DNA of 21,987 bases, taken from Bacteroidota bacterium. Lineage in GTDB: Bacteria > Bacteroidota > Rhodothermia > Rhodothermales > JAAAOL01. The translations under genes were made by a program, and so were the position numbers. Every line of letters starts with the position of its first letter. Position 1 is the stretch's first letter. The stretch is from contig JAAAOL010000053.1 of NCBI GenBank assembly GCA_009908885.1, forward strand, positions 1-21,987, written 5' to 3'. Shown here piece by piece: positions 6,551 to 15,020 of this stretch. A model generated the notes under the pieces. The model was not told the origin of the DNA. It was given only the letters and a program-made list of their open reading frames with translations, and did no database searches.

Positions 6551-8162
6551 ACTGAATCTCGATGTGGGCGGAGGAGGGGACGGCGCCGTGGGCGTCGGCG
6601 TAGGTGCTGTCTTCGATCTGTGTTGATTCGTAGTCCACCGGCGCGCCGTCCCACGTCATGGCCGTCGGATGGCAGCCGTCGGGGAGGAGCACGTGGAGAT
6701 CTACGTCGGCGTCATCGGCGTTCAGCGTCATTCGGATGGTGCGGGCATCGGCGTCGTGCGCGTAGTCGTAGCCGAAGCGGGCATCGGACGCGGCATAGCC
6801 GACCTGCACGGAGGCCGCCCGCTCGTCGGTGGCGGCCCAGCGGGGGGCGCAGCGTACACGCCGGTAGGTGTGCGCCTGATCCTGAATGCCGCAGAGCCCT
6901 TCCACGAAGGCGTAGAGCATGGCCGAGGAGCCCCACCCGTCCGTCGGCATCGCCTCGGGACTGGTGCTCGTGTCGACCGTCGAGGGCGTGCCGTCGGGGA
7001 AGTACCACAGGTAGGTCTCGCCGCGCTCGGCGATCATGGCGCGGTACTGCTCCAGCGTGGCGAGGCCGTAGCCTTCGAAGCCGTGCGCGAAGGCGGCCCG
7101 TGCCAGTTCGCCGCCCACGAGGGGCATGATGCCGCCGTTGACGTACGCGCCCGCCACCAGCTTGTCGTCGCCGAAGCAGCCGTCCGGGAAGGGCGGGTCG
7201 ATGCTGTACCACTCGGCGAAGGCGTCCGAGGCGGCACGGCGGCGCTGATACTCGCGCAGGATGGCCACGGCGATCTCGTGCGTGGCCAGCCCCCGGTTGA
7301 TCGCCATCGGGTTGCTGAGGCTGAGCTGTTCGCTCTCGTCCACCCCGTCGATGGTAACCGGCGTCAACTTGTGAAAGTGACTATAGAAGCGCCCGTTGAA
7401 GAGCGTCTCGTTGGCGCGCTCGCGGAGCCCTGCCGCCGTCTCGCGCCACCGGGCGGCGTCCTCCGGCTGGCCGACGTGCTCGTACAACTGCGCCAGGAGC
7501 AGGGTCGATTCATAGACGCCGCTGCTGTCGCCGTGCATCAGCCCCCAGAACGTGTCGTCCGTAATCTGGAAGTTGAGCCACGGCATGCGCCCGGCGGTGT
7601 AGTCGAAGTCCCACGTGTCGATGGTGTAGGCGCGCTTGGGCAGGCCGTGAACGTCGTCCCAGCGCCACGGATGCGTCATCGTGTAGGTGAGCGCCCGCTC
7701 CAGCGCGGGGAGCAGTTCTTCGATCCAGGCGTCGTGCCCAGTCGCCTGCCAGGCCAGGTAAGCGGCCTTCACGAAGCGGTACTCCACGTCCGCCTCCACA
7801 GGCACCCGCACCCACTTTTCCCAGTTCTCGCGCTCGGCGCCGGGCTGGGTCGTCACATGGTCGTAAATGCGTCCACTGGCCGACTGGTGGGCGGCGAAGC
7901 AGGCCACGGCGCTCTGCACGTCGGCCTCCCAGTATATGCCGCCCCGGAGAATGTCCGAGTGGTCGCGGATCCAGAGGGCGGGCGAGTCCGGGCTCCGATA
8001 GCCATGCACCGGGACACCATCGATCTGGAGGTCGACGGTGTCAGCGCGGAGGAAAGCCTCGATCTGGTCACAAAACGGGGCCCATCGCCCGGATGACGTT
8101 TCGACGTGCAGCACAGGTCGGCGCGTACTTAACCGTGAAAAGAGGTCGGACAGCGGTATCAA
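6537..8162 (-). CDS. MGH1-like / GH63-related (alpha/alpha)6-barrel glycoside hydrolase
   Basis: A 541-aa protein without a signal peptide, so predicted cytoplasmic. The barrel spans about 60-430. Conserved-looking stretches are ALWIRDHSDILRGGIYWE (62-79), DTWDFDYTAGRMPWLN (182-197), SNPMAINRGLATHE, and PTDGWGSSAMLYAFVEGLCGI (406-426), a C-terminal block common in MGH1/GH63-like and related six-hairpin glycosidases. Residues 430-541 look like a small beta domain. W64-R66-D67 and E403 or D408 are plausible active-site acids or binding residues, but I cannot assign them. The only plausible starts are TTG 8162 or GTG 8114 (residue 17), as the upstream frame closes with a stop. It ends 14 bases inside the MalF-type permease gene. 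Its likely role is trimming the imported saccharide; the linkage is unknown. Confidence 0.8.
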   Translation of the reverse strand: MIPLSDLFSRLSTRRPVLHVETSSGRWAPFCDQIEAFLRADTVDLQIDGVPVHGYRSPDSPALWIRDHSDILRGGIYWEADVQSAVACFAAHQSASGRIYDHVTTQPGAERENWEKWVRVPVEADVEYRFVKAAYLAWQATGHDAWIEELLPALERALTYTMTHPWRWDDVHGLPKRAYTIDTWDFDYTAGRMPWLNFQITDDTFWGLMHGDSSGVYESTLLLAQLYEHVGQPEDAARWRETAAGLRERANETLFNGRFYSHFHKLTPVTIDGVDESEQLSLSNPMAINRGLATHEIAVAILREYQRRRAASDAFAEWYSIDPPFPDGCFGDDKLVAGAYVNGGIMPLVGGELARAAFAHGFEGYGLATLEQYRAMIAERGETYLWYFPDGTPSTVDTSTSPEAMPTDGWGSSAMLYAFVEGLCGIQDQAHTYRRVRCAPRWAATDERAASVQVGYAASDARFGYDYAHDADARTIRMTLNADDADVDLHVLLPDGCHPTAMTWDGAPVDYESTQIEDSTYADAHGAVPSSAHIEIQYADA

Positions 8163-8168
8163 GGCGCA

Positions 8169-8207
8169 CGGGGAGCGCGCGACGCTTACCGCGCCACACG
8201 CTCCCCG
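8169..8207 (-). promoter_or_regulatory. Intercistronic perfect 9-bp inverted repeat between the PorV-like and hydrolase genes
   Basis: CGGGGAGCG (8169-8177) and CGCTCCCCG (8199-8207) are exact reverse complements with a 21-base loop that is itself GC-rich. No T run follows on the minus strand, so this is not a classical intrinsic terminator. It sits in the 107-base gap where the outer-membrane genes give way to inner-membrane and cytoplasmic genes, 63 bases after the PorV-like stop and just before the TTG start. Roles as an mRNA-stabilising hairpin, an attenuator or a start-region fold are inference. Confidence 0.5.
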
Positions 8208-8269
8208 AGGCCGGGCGGGCTGCTATGGGGTGCAGGAGGTAGGCACACCCGCCGTTTCGTGCGGTAGCG

Positions 8270-9277
8270 CTAGAGGCCGAGGCGCAGGGAGAACCGATGG
8301 ACGTCGTCCAGCAGGTCCATCTGCGTGAAGGCATAGTCGATGGCGACCGCGTAGCCGGAGATCTCATACTGGATGCCGCCGCCCAGCGAGGCGCCCTCGA
8401 TGGACGTCTCGATCGGGTCGCGCAGGCTCGTTCCGTCATCCTCAGCGCCCGCGTAGTTGAAGCGGTAGCCGCCCCGCAGGAACAGGAGGTCGTAGAACGA
8501 CAGCTCCGCGCCGCCGTAGATCTGCTGCTGCGAATCGAGCGGCTTGGTCGCATCCACCGCCACCATCAGGCGCGTCTGCTCCCGGTTGATGGGGTAGATG
8601 GACGTGCCGACCGAGAAGGTCAGCGGCAGCGGGTTGTCCTGGTTGAAGTAGGACATGTCCGTGCCCAGGTTGCTGAGGCGGGCCGCGATCTGCCACCCGG
8701 CGAAGCCGACGTGGTAGACCGAGCCGAAGTCGAACGCGACGGCGCTCGCCGTCTCCGAGTCGATGGTCTCGCTGACCAGCTTGACCGTCGCCCCGAGGCT
8801 GAGGCGGTCGATGATGTAGCGCGCGTAGGAGGCGCTGACGGCCAGGTCCGTGAAGTCGTACGAGGCCGACGTGTTATCGTCCGTCACCAGGTCCTGCAGA
8901 ATGGGATCGGTATACCCGTTCTGCCGGTTGGCGGGGATGTCCGAGAGGCCAAAGTACTGGATGCCCAGCGTCACCGTCCCCGTGGCGCCGGTGTTGTACC
9001 CGACGGCGGCGGTGGTGTAGCTGATGTCCGCGATCCAGTCGGCATACGAGAAGGCGGCGCTGACTTTGCGGTCGCCGCGCAACGCGGTGCCTGCCGGATT
9101 CCAGAAGATCTGATTGGCGTCGTAGGTCTGCGCTGTGACGGCCGAGCCGAGGGCCACCTCGCGGGCGCCCACGCCGACTTCGAGGAACGCCGCCCCGTTG
9201 CGTCCGGCCTTGCGCTGAGCCTCAGCAGGAAGCGCGACGATGCCGACCAGCAGCGTGATGAGAAACAGTCGTTTCAT
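8270..9277 (-). CDS. PorV/PorQ-family outer-membrane beta-barrel protein
   Basis: A 335-aa protein with a signal peptide (KRLFLITLLVGIVALPAEA, cleavage predicted before Q21). The block GVGAREVALGSAVTAQTYDANQIFWNPAGTAL (35-66) is the hallmark of the PorV/PorQ/UPF0164 family. Alternating amphipathic strands follow, and the protein ends in HRFSLRLGL, a barrel-type C-terminus. PorV shuttles T9SS substrates to the surface machinery in Bacteroidota. Family members placed next to a TonB receptor and a sorting-domain protein, as here, may serve that one substrate or form a channel, which is inference. It is 35 bases downstream of the T9SS-type gene and probably co-transcribed with it. Confidence 0.85.
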   Translation of the reverse strand: MKRLFLITLLVGIVALPAEAQRKAGRNGAAFLEVGVGAREVALGSAVTAQTYDANQIFWNPAGTALRGDRKVSAAFSYADWIADISYTTAAVGYNTGATGTVTLGIQYFGLSDIPANRQNGYTDPILQDLVTDDNTSASYDFTDLAVSASYARYIIDRLSLGATVKLVSETIDSETASAVAFDFGSVYHVGFAGWQIAARLSNLGTDMSYFNQDNPLPLTFSVGTSIYPINREQTRLMVAVDATKPLDSQQQIYGGAELSFYDLLFLRGGYRFNYAGAEDDGTSLRDPIETSIEGASLGGGIQYEISGYAVAIDYAFTQMDLLDDVHRFSLRLGL

Positions 9278-9312
9278 GGCTTTACGTGCTTGGTTTATGT
9301 GCAGGCGGCGGG

Positions 9313-11919
9313 CTATCGCAGGATGGAGAAGTGACCCACGACTTCGCGGTCACCTCCGTCGAAGGAGACGTGGTAGATGTAGAGGCCACTGGCCACTTCC
9401 ACTCCGTCTTTGGAGAACATGTCCCACGTGTACTTGCCGTTCGTCGCGCCCTCGATGGTCTCCTGGAAGATGATCTGCCCGGACACGTCGATGATGGTGA
9501 GCGTGAAGTTTTCCGGCAGGTTGAGGAAGTCGATGTTGTGACTCGACGGGTTGTCGCGCTCGTCGTTGAGCCCCGTGATCTTGTAGGGGTTCGGCGTGAC
9601 GGTCACGAGGTCGGCCACCTGATCGACCGGGGCCGCGGGCGGCGTCACCGTGAAGGGACCGCCGATGTTTTTGAAGTTCTGCGTCCCCGCGGCCGGATAG
9701 TCGGACGCGTTGATCGCGAACGGATACGTGTTGATCCACGGCGTGATGTCGCCGATCTGACCATCCGCCACGTCCGGGCTGTTGCGCCCGTTGCGGTTGA
9801 AGTTGGAGGACTCGATGTGGCCGACGGGCACAGCGCCCTGCGGACCGCTGAAGCTGCCCTCCTTGTAGGCCGAGACGTAGTACCAGTACGTGAAGCCCGT
9901 GATGGCCTCCTCGTCCTCGAAGGCGAAGTTGTAGCCGCCCGTCGGATCGTTGAACTGGGCCACCTCCCCGACGGGGATCTTGGCGATCAGCTCGTACGGG
10001 CCCCATTCGGAGGGCTGGTAGAAGTTCTGGGTGTCCCCGGCAAACTCGCCGAAGGCGTCGAAGTACGGGTTGCCCTCGTCGGCGAACTGCTTCGTCGAGG
10101 CGCCGACCTCATGCACGCGGTGGTAGTTGTCCACCAGCGCGAAGCCGTTGGCGCCTTCCTCCTGGCTCGGGAACCAGCTCTGCCGCTGGAACTGCGCGGC
10201 GCGCCAGACCTTGTAGCCGTCCACGTCGGGGTCGATGCCCGTCACGTCGGTCCAGCGGACGACGGCGGTGCCATCGGTCGTGCTCTCGACCTTCATCTCC
10301 GGCGCGGGCGGCGCTGGCAGGTCGGAGCGGATGTCCCAGCCGTTCTGCCAGGCCCAGTCGGCGGCGCGCACGGCGTCGTTGACGCCTTCGTAGCGGAAGC
10401 CGCCGGCCATTACGAAGACGACGGTGACGGACTCGCCCACTTCGAGGCCGAACGGCCCCATCCCGTGGTTGACCGTCTGCCCGAAGGTGTACTCCTGCGT
10501 GAAGCCGACGGCGTCGTAGAAGTCGCCGCTGTTGAGCAGGGCATCTTCCCAGACGGGCTGCCCGATGGCGCCCGCCTCACTCAGCGAGCCGAACTTGTGA
10601 TCGCCCGAGGGACGCACGCCCGGCGTGGCCTGCCCGAAGGTGGTCACATCGCCTGCCGTGCCGCCGGAGAAGACGTCGCTGTTGGGCGCCAGGTCGCGGT
10701 TGTCGAAGTTGGACTGCAGCGTGCGGCCGTAGTCCTCGAACCACGTGGCCGTGGACGACCAGAAGGCGAGGTCCGCCCGGTTCGGGCTGTGGAGTGCGCC
10801 GTCCTGGTTCGTGGCGGAGGTATACCAGCCGCGCTGGCTGCCCTGGCCCACGGGATGCGTGCCGAAGAGCGTCTGCTTGTCCGGCGCGCCCGCCAGCGCG
10901 CCCAGGTTATTGTCGTCGATGGCGCCTTCCTTCGCGCCGAGCCAGTGGACGGTGTTCCACACGTCCGTGTAGCCTTCCAGCACGCGGCCGTCGTTGACGC
11001 CGATGAGGCGATCACCCTCGGCGGGCACGGTGCGGCCGTCCGTGCGGTTGGGCGGCACGTTGGCATAGTAGACGAAGAGCGGGTAGTCCGTGTCATCGGT
11101 CGGATTCAGGTAGCCCATCGTCCGGCCTGCGCCGAAGCGGTTGGACCGGCCCGAGTTCTGGCGGATGCGCACCGAGATGGACGGAATCAGCCAGGCCGAG
11201 GCCGCGACGGCGTCGATGGCATGATCCTGCAACTCCGGCGTGCCGTCACCATTGGCGTCCACCACGCCGGTATTGGTCATCGAGACCTCAATGGCGACGA
11301 AGTCGTTCACGTTCTGCTCATTCGGCGTGAACTGATGCGCCCGGATCTTGAAGTCGAGTCCGGCCGTGGTGGGCCAGCCCGCTTCGTAGACCAGGTGCGT
11401 GCGCGTGTCATCGGTGAAGCGGGCGGGGCGCTTGTAGTCGCGGGCCGGATCGCCCGCGCCGGGCACATTCGGCGTGTAGTAGGCGAACATGTACTGGTCG
11501 TCCGTGTCGCCGCTAGCGCGGAGGGCGTCGCCCCAGCCGTCGGCTTCGAAGACCGGGAAGGTGAGGCGCGTGCCGTCCCGCCAGTTGCTGGTCAGGTCGT
11601 AGCCGCCGGGCCAGAGGCCGTTCGGCTCCAGCCAGTTGGTGCCATCGGGTCCCAGCGTCAACCAGTGCAAGCCATTGATAGGATCACCCCGGTTGGGGTC
11701 CTCGACGCCGTTGGCGGTCGTCGTGTTCATGGGTTTGACGGTGTTCCAGAAGTCGCCGGCCACCATGTAGCCGTCGCCTTCCGTCGTCGGCATCGTCTTG
11801 GTCAAGAGCGATGACGGCGTGTCGCTTTTCTGCGCCATCGCCGGGAGCGCCGTGCCGCCGAGAAGCGCCAGGAGCAGCACCGCCGCAAGCGTTCTGGTAA
11901 ACTGCTTATAGCAAATCAT
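9313..11919 (-). CDS. Large secreted surface protein with fibronectin type III-like region and T9SS type A-like C-terminal sorting domain
   Basis: An 868-aa exported protein. The signal peptide is at 1-29 (FTRTLAAVLLLALLGGTALPAMA). Residues 30-530 form a beta-rich region with no catalytic domain I recognise; it holds a calcium-loop-like DANGDG at 221-226. Residues 537-700 look fibronectin type III-like (PEMKVESTTDGTAVVRWTDVTGIDPDVDGYKVWRA). Residues 770-868 match a T9SS type A/FlgD-Ig-like sorting domain: VTPNPYKI, IDFLNLPENFTLTIIDVSGQII, W832, GVEVASGLYIYHV, ending GHFSILR. It is thus predicted to cross the outer membrane by T9SS and stay at the surface. It takes the position a SusD partner would have after a TonB receptor, 54 bases downstream. 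A substrate-capture role is inference. Confidence 0.85.
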   Translation of the reverse strand: MICYKQFTRTLAAVLLLALLGGTALPAMAQKSDTPSSLLTKTMPTTEGDGYMVAGDFWNTVKPMNTTTANGVEDPNRGDPINGLHWLTLGPDGTNWLEPNGLWPGGYDLTSNWRDGTRLTFPVFEADGWGDALRASGDTDDQYMFAYYTPNVPGAGDPARDYKRPARFTDDTRTHLVYEAGWPTTAGLDFKIRAHQFTPNEQNVNDFVAIEVSMTNTGVVDANGDGTPELQDHAIDAVAASAWLIPSISVRIRQNSGRSNRFGAGRTMGYLNPTDDTDYPLFVYYANVPPNRTDGRTVPAEGDRLIGVNDGRVLEGYTDVWNTVHWLGAKEGAIDDNNLGALAGAPDKQTLFGTHPVGQGSQRGWYTSATNQDGALHSPNRADLAFWSSTATWFEDYGRTLQSNFDNRDLAPNSDVFSGGTAGDVTTFGQATPGVRPSGDHKFGSLSEAGAIGQPVWEDALLNSGDFYDAVGFTQEYTFGQTVNHGMGPFGLEVGESVTVVFVMAGGFRYEGVNDAVRAADWAWQNGWDIRSDLPAPPAPEMKVESTTDGTAVVRWTDVTGIDPDVDGYKVWRAAQFQRQSWFPSQEEGANGFALVDNYHRVHEVGASTKQFADEGNPYFDAFGEFAGDTQNFYQPSEWGPYELIAKIPVGEVAQFNDPTGGYNFAFEDEEAITGFTYWYYVSAYKEGSFSGPQGAVPVGHIESSNFNRNGRNSPDVADGQIGDITPWINTYPFAINASDYPAAGTQNFKNIGGPFTVTPPAAPVDQVADLVTVTPNPYKITGLNDERDNPSSHNIDFLNLPENFTLTIIDVSGQIIFQETIEGATNGKYTWDMFSKDGVEVASGLYIYHVSFDGGDREVVGHFSILR

Positions 11920-11973
11920 AGTGGTATCCAGGATTGGTAAAGAGTGCGCCGTGGGAGGTCGGCCGAGAGGCAG

Positions 11974-14934
11974 CTAGAAGCGAACCCGGGTGCCGAAGTA
12001 GATCGTGCGTGCGGGTCCGTAGAGCGACGTCCCATCCAGCCGGATGAGGCGGCTGCCCGGCACGCCCGTCTCCTGAAAGACGACAGGGCCGGACGGCGTG
12101 TTATTCTCGTAGGCCACCACGTTCTCCCGGTCGGTCAGGTTCGTGACGTCGAGGTAGACGTCGATCCCGAAGCGGTCGGTGAAGGTGAAGCCCTTCTCCA
12201 GGCGCAGGTCGATGCTGTAGTTGGTCGGACCGGTGAGCAGCTCGCGGTCGCGCGGGTCGGCGCCGATCGCACGCGGGTAGAGGAAGCCGCTCTCGATGGT
12301 CGTCAGCAGGCCGACGGAGATGTCGTACGGCAGCGACGAGACGCCCCGCAGGATGACGCGGTGCCGCCGGTCGAAGCCGCCGGTGATCGTCGAACCGCCC
12401 GTGATGTTCAGCGGGAAGTTGTCGAACTCGGCCGCGTTGTCGAACGGCAGGTCTGTCTCCGACTCGTCCTCGGTGCGGAACTGGCGCTGGTTGTCGCCCG
12501 TCACGCGGGACTGCTCGACCGACGAGAAGGTGTACGAGACGTTCAGGCCCAGCGACACGTCCGGTGCCAGCTGCAGCGGGCGGCGGCGCAGCACCAGCTC
12601 GATGCCCCGCGCATCGGCATAGCCGAAGTCGGTCGAGTAGGTGTAGCGGTCGAAGCCGCCGATATTGGGCGCCCCCTCCGGCGTGCGGTCGAAGGCGACG
12701 AACGTCACCGACCCGTAGTTGTCGATGCTGCGGGTGTAGGCATTGACGTCCATCCCCCAGCCCGGCAGGAACTCCCACTGCACGCCCAGCTCGTAGTTGT
12801 TGGACGTGATCGGATCCTGCTCTGGATCGACCATCTGGAAGAACCGGCTCGTGGTGTGGATGCCGTCGTAGTACTGGTAGAGGTCGTTGTAGGGCACTAG
12901 CTGCTCGGACCGCGAGTACGAGAAGTACATCGAGGCCGTCTCCCCGATCGGGTGCGAAACGCCGATGCTCGGGTTCAGCAGGAAATCCGTCGCCACGTCG
13001 TCCCCGCGCTGGATAAAGTTGCGAGCCACGTCCTTGCCGCGGAAGGCGACGGTGTCCCGCGCGAACGGGTAGAAGAAGTCCGAGATCTCCTGCATGTCCC
13101 GGTCGATGATGTTGGCGCGCAGGCCGAGGTTGACGACCAGCCCGCCGTACTCCATCCGGTCGGAGGCGTAGAGCGCCAGCTCCCAGGGCTTGCGCTCCCA
13201 GTCGTTGATGCGGAACGGCTCCTCGGCGTCATTCAGGATGGCGCCCGGTCCCGGGAGCCCGTCCACCAGGCGATAGTCGAACCGGCGCTGTTTGAACTCC
13301 AGCCCGGCCTGAATGAAGTGGTTGAACGTAATCTGGTTGGCGTAATCCACCTTGAGCGCATTCGTCGCCGCGAGGCGATCTTCCGAGAACGGCGCCGGCC
13401 GCGCGAGGCGGTAGCGGGTGCCGCCCGGCAGGTTGATCTGCGTCTCGCTGAAGTTGTCGGTCACGATGTCGACGAACATCTTATCTTCCTCACGCCCGAA
13501 CTCCTGGCGATCGGCCTGGGTGGTGATGTAGTTCTCCACCACGTTCGGGTCGGTGAAGTCGAGGAAGTCGCCGTCCTCGCCGATCTCCTGGAAGCCGTCG
13601 CCGTCGTCGTCGACGTAGCCGTAGCGCAGCTGGTCGAAGGTGCGATAGAGTTGGACGCTCACGTACGAGTTGTCCGAGAGGATCTGCCGCAGGCGCAGCG
13701 AGCCGACGTAGGCGCCCCCGTCCTGCTGGGCGACGCCTTCGAGGTAGAAGCGCCAGAACTCCATGTAGTCCGTGTTATTCCAGCCGCCCCAGAGCCCTTC
13801 GTCCTCGATGAGGCCGATGGCCGTCAGTTGCGTCTTGGGCGTGATGTTGTAGCTCGTCTTGAGCTGCCCGTTGACGCGGCGGGTAAATTCGTTCGGCAGG
13901 TAGCCATTGGTCTGGAAGAACTGGCCCGAGGCCGAGAACGTCCACTTGTCCGTAATGGAACCGCCCACGTTGAAACGGAAGTCCAGTTCAGGATCCTCCC
14001 CGACGGCATACTTGTCCTCCGTCCAGGTGTAGAGCTGCCGCTTCAGCGGGTCTTCGATCTGATCCCGCTCGGTGAAGTAGTCCTGCGCGTCGAAGTAGAA
14101 GTCCAGCGAGTCCGGGCCGGGCCGGTTGATCTGCGGCGCGACGCGGGCGGAGAAGGATCCGCTGATGGGACCGCGCCCCTCCGCCAAGCTCACGGCGATG
14201 ACGCCGCCCGAGCCGGACGCGTACTGCGCCTCGGTGGCGCCACTGTTGACGGTCACCTCCTCGACGGAGTTGGGGTTCAGGTTGAGGATGCTGGGATTGG
14301 TCTGGTCGCCCTTGTTGGCGTTGCTGTAGGTCGACCCCTCGTAGTTCGTGCCGGACGAGAGCGAATAGAACGCGTCGGACACGTCGATGCCCTCGACCAC
14401 CGTCTTGGTCTCAAACCGGCGGCTGCCGCGGATGAAGCCTTCGTAGGAGTTCGAGGTGCGCGCGATGACGCCCTGCAGGTCCGAGACCGGCAGGCTCGAA
14501 ATCTCCTCGCCCGTCACGAGCGAGCGTGACGTCGTCTGGTTCTGGTCGACCACTGGTCGAACCGCTTCCACGACGACCTCGTCGCCCTGGACCACCTCGG
14601 TGGTGAGTTCCATGTCGAGCGTCGTGGTCCGGTTCGACGTGACCAGCACGTTCTCGACCACGCGCGAGGTGTAGCCGATGAAGGAGAAGCGGACGGTGTA
14701 CTCACCGGGGTCGATCCCGATGATGGTGTACCGACCGTCCTGGTCGGTGGCGGCGCCCTGCCCGGTGGCGGGCAGCACGACGGTCGCGCCCGGAATGGGT
14801 TCGCCGGTCTCACCGTCGGTCACGGTGCCGGCGAGTTTGCCGCTGCCCTGGGCCCAGACGGCGCCCGGAAGCGCTACCAGAAGCAGGACCAATAAAAGGT
14901 GCTTGAAGCACGTCCTAGTAGAGCGTTGTTTCAT
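11974..14934 (-). CDS. TonB-dependent outer-membrane receptor with N-terminal carboxypeptidase-regulatory-like domain
   Basis: A 986-aa receptor. The signal peptide is at 1-29 (FKHLLLVLLLVALPGAVWA). Residues 31-115 are a CarboxypepD_reg-like domain (GKLAGTVTDGETGEPIPGATVVL, DQDGRYTIIGIDPGEYTVRFSFIGY), common in Bacteroidota receptors. The plug (about 120-260) contains SLPVSDLQGVI, GFIRGSRRFETKTVVEGIDV and NSVEEVTVNSGATEAQYASGSGGVI. The rest is the 22-strand barrel, with the terminal phenylalanine (YFGTRVRF) usual for outer-membrane insertion. ATG 14934 is chosen because it directly precedes the signal peptide; the frame is open to 15207, but that part lies inside iclR and has no signal. It moves ligand across the outer membrane using TonB energy. 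No SusD gene follows. Ligand unknown, probably a glycan by context. Confidence 0.95.
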   Translation of the reverse strand: MKQRSTRTCFKHLLLVLLLVALPGAVWAQGSGKLAGTVTDGETGEPIPGATVVLPATGQGAATDQDGRYTIIGIDPGEYTVRFSFIGYTSRVVENVLVTSNRTTTLDMELTTEVVQGDEVVVEAVRPVVDQNQTTSRSLVTGEEISSLPVSDLQGVIARTSNSYEGFIRGSRRFETKTVVEGIDVSDAFYSLSSGTNYEGSTYSNANKGDQTNPSILNLNPNSVEEVTVNSGATEAQYASGSGGVIAVSLAEGRGPISGSFSARVAPQINRPGPDSLDFYFDAQDYFTERDQIEDPLKRQLYTWTEDKYAVGEDPELDFRFNVGGSITDKWTFSASGQFFQTNGYLPNEFTRRVNGQLKTSYNITPKTQLTAIGLIEDEGLWGGWNNTDYMEFWRFYLEGVAQQDGGAYVGSLRLRQILSDNSYVSVQLYRTFDQLRYGYVDDDGDGFQEIGEDGDFLDFTDPNVVENYITTQADRQEFGREEDKMFVDIVTDNFSETQINLPGGTRYRLARPAPFSEDRLAATNALKVDYANQITFNHFIQAGLEFKQRRFDYRLVDGLPGPGAILNDAEEPFRINDWERKPWELALYASDRMEYGGLVVNLGLRANIIDRDMQEISDFFYPFARDTVAFRGKDVARNFIQRGDDVATDFLLNPSIGVSHPIGETASMYFSYSRSEQLVPYNDLYQYYDGIHTTSRFFQMVDPEQDPITSNNYELGVQWEFLPGWGMDVNAYTRSIDNYGSVTFVAFDRTPEGAPNIGGFDRYTYSTDFGYADARGIELVLRRRPLQLAPDVSLGLNVSYTFSSVEQSRVTGDNQRQFRTEDESETDLPFDNAAEFDNFPLNITGGSTITGGFDRRHRVILRGVSSLPYDISVGLLTTIESGFLYPRAIGADPRDRELLTGPTNYSIDLRLEKGFTFTDRFGIDVYLDVTNLTDRENVVAYENNTPSGPVVFQETGVPGSRLIRLDGTSLYGPARTIYFGTRVRF

Positions 14935-14980
14935 AGGAAGGCCTCGACTCGTTGTGGGATGATTCACGCTATGCAGGAAA

Positions 14981-14999
14981 GGGCGGAGGGACGCCGCCC
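14981..14999 (-). terminator. Weak terminator-like hairpin after the iclR gene
   Basis: GGGCGG (14981-14986) pairs with CCGCCC (14994-14999) across a 7-base loop. Read on the minus strand, the stem comes 21 bases after the iclR stop and is followed by TTTCC. The T run is short, so termination would be partial. It would separate iclR from the TonB-receptor transcript, which starts 47 bases further on; a separate receptor promoter in this gap could not be identified. Confidence 0.4.
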
Positions 15000-15020
15000 G
15001 AAACGCGTCTGTGTACAGGG

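Noticed and set aside
6395..7129. Arg/Ser-rich plus-strand frame considered as a small basic protein
   Set aside because: It lies opposite the permease/hydrolase junction and its Arg-rich composition is what the antisense frame of GC-rich coding sequence produces.
9286..11814. Long plus-strand open frame of 842 codons opposite the T9SS-type gene
   Set aside because: Its translation is rich in Val, Arg, His and Gly with no domain, and it mirrors a convincing secreted protein; high GC leaves antisense frames open.
12952..14529. Plus-strand open frame of 525 codons opposite the TonB receptor
   Set aside because: Antisense shadow of the plug and barrel, low-complexity composition, no signal or motif.
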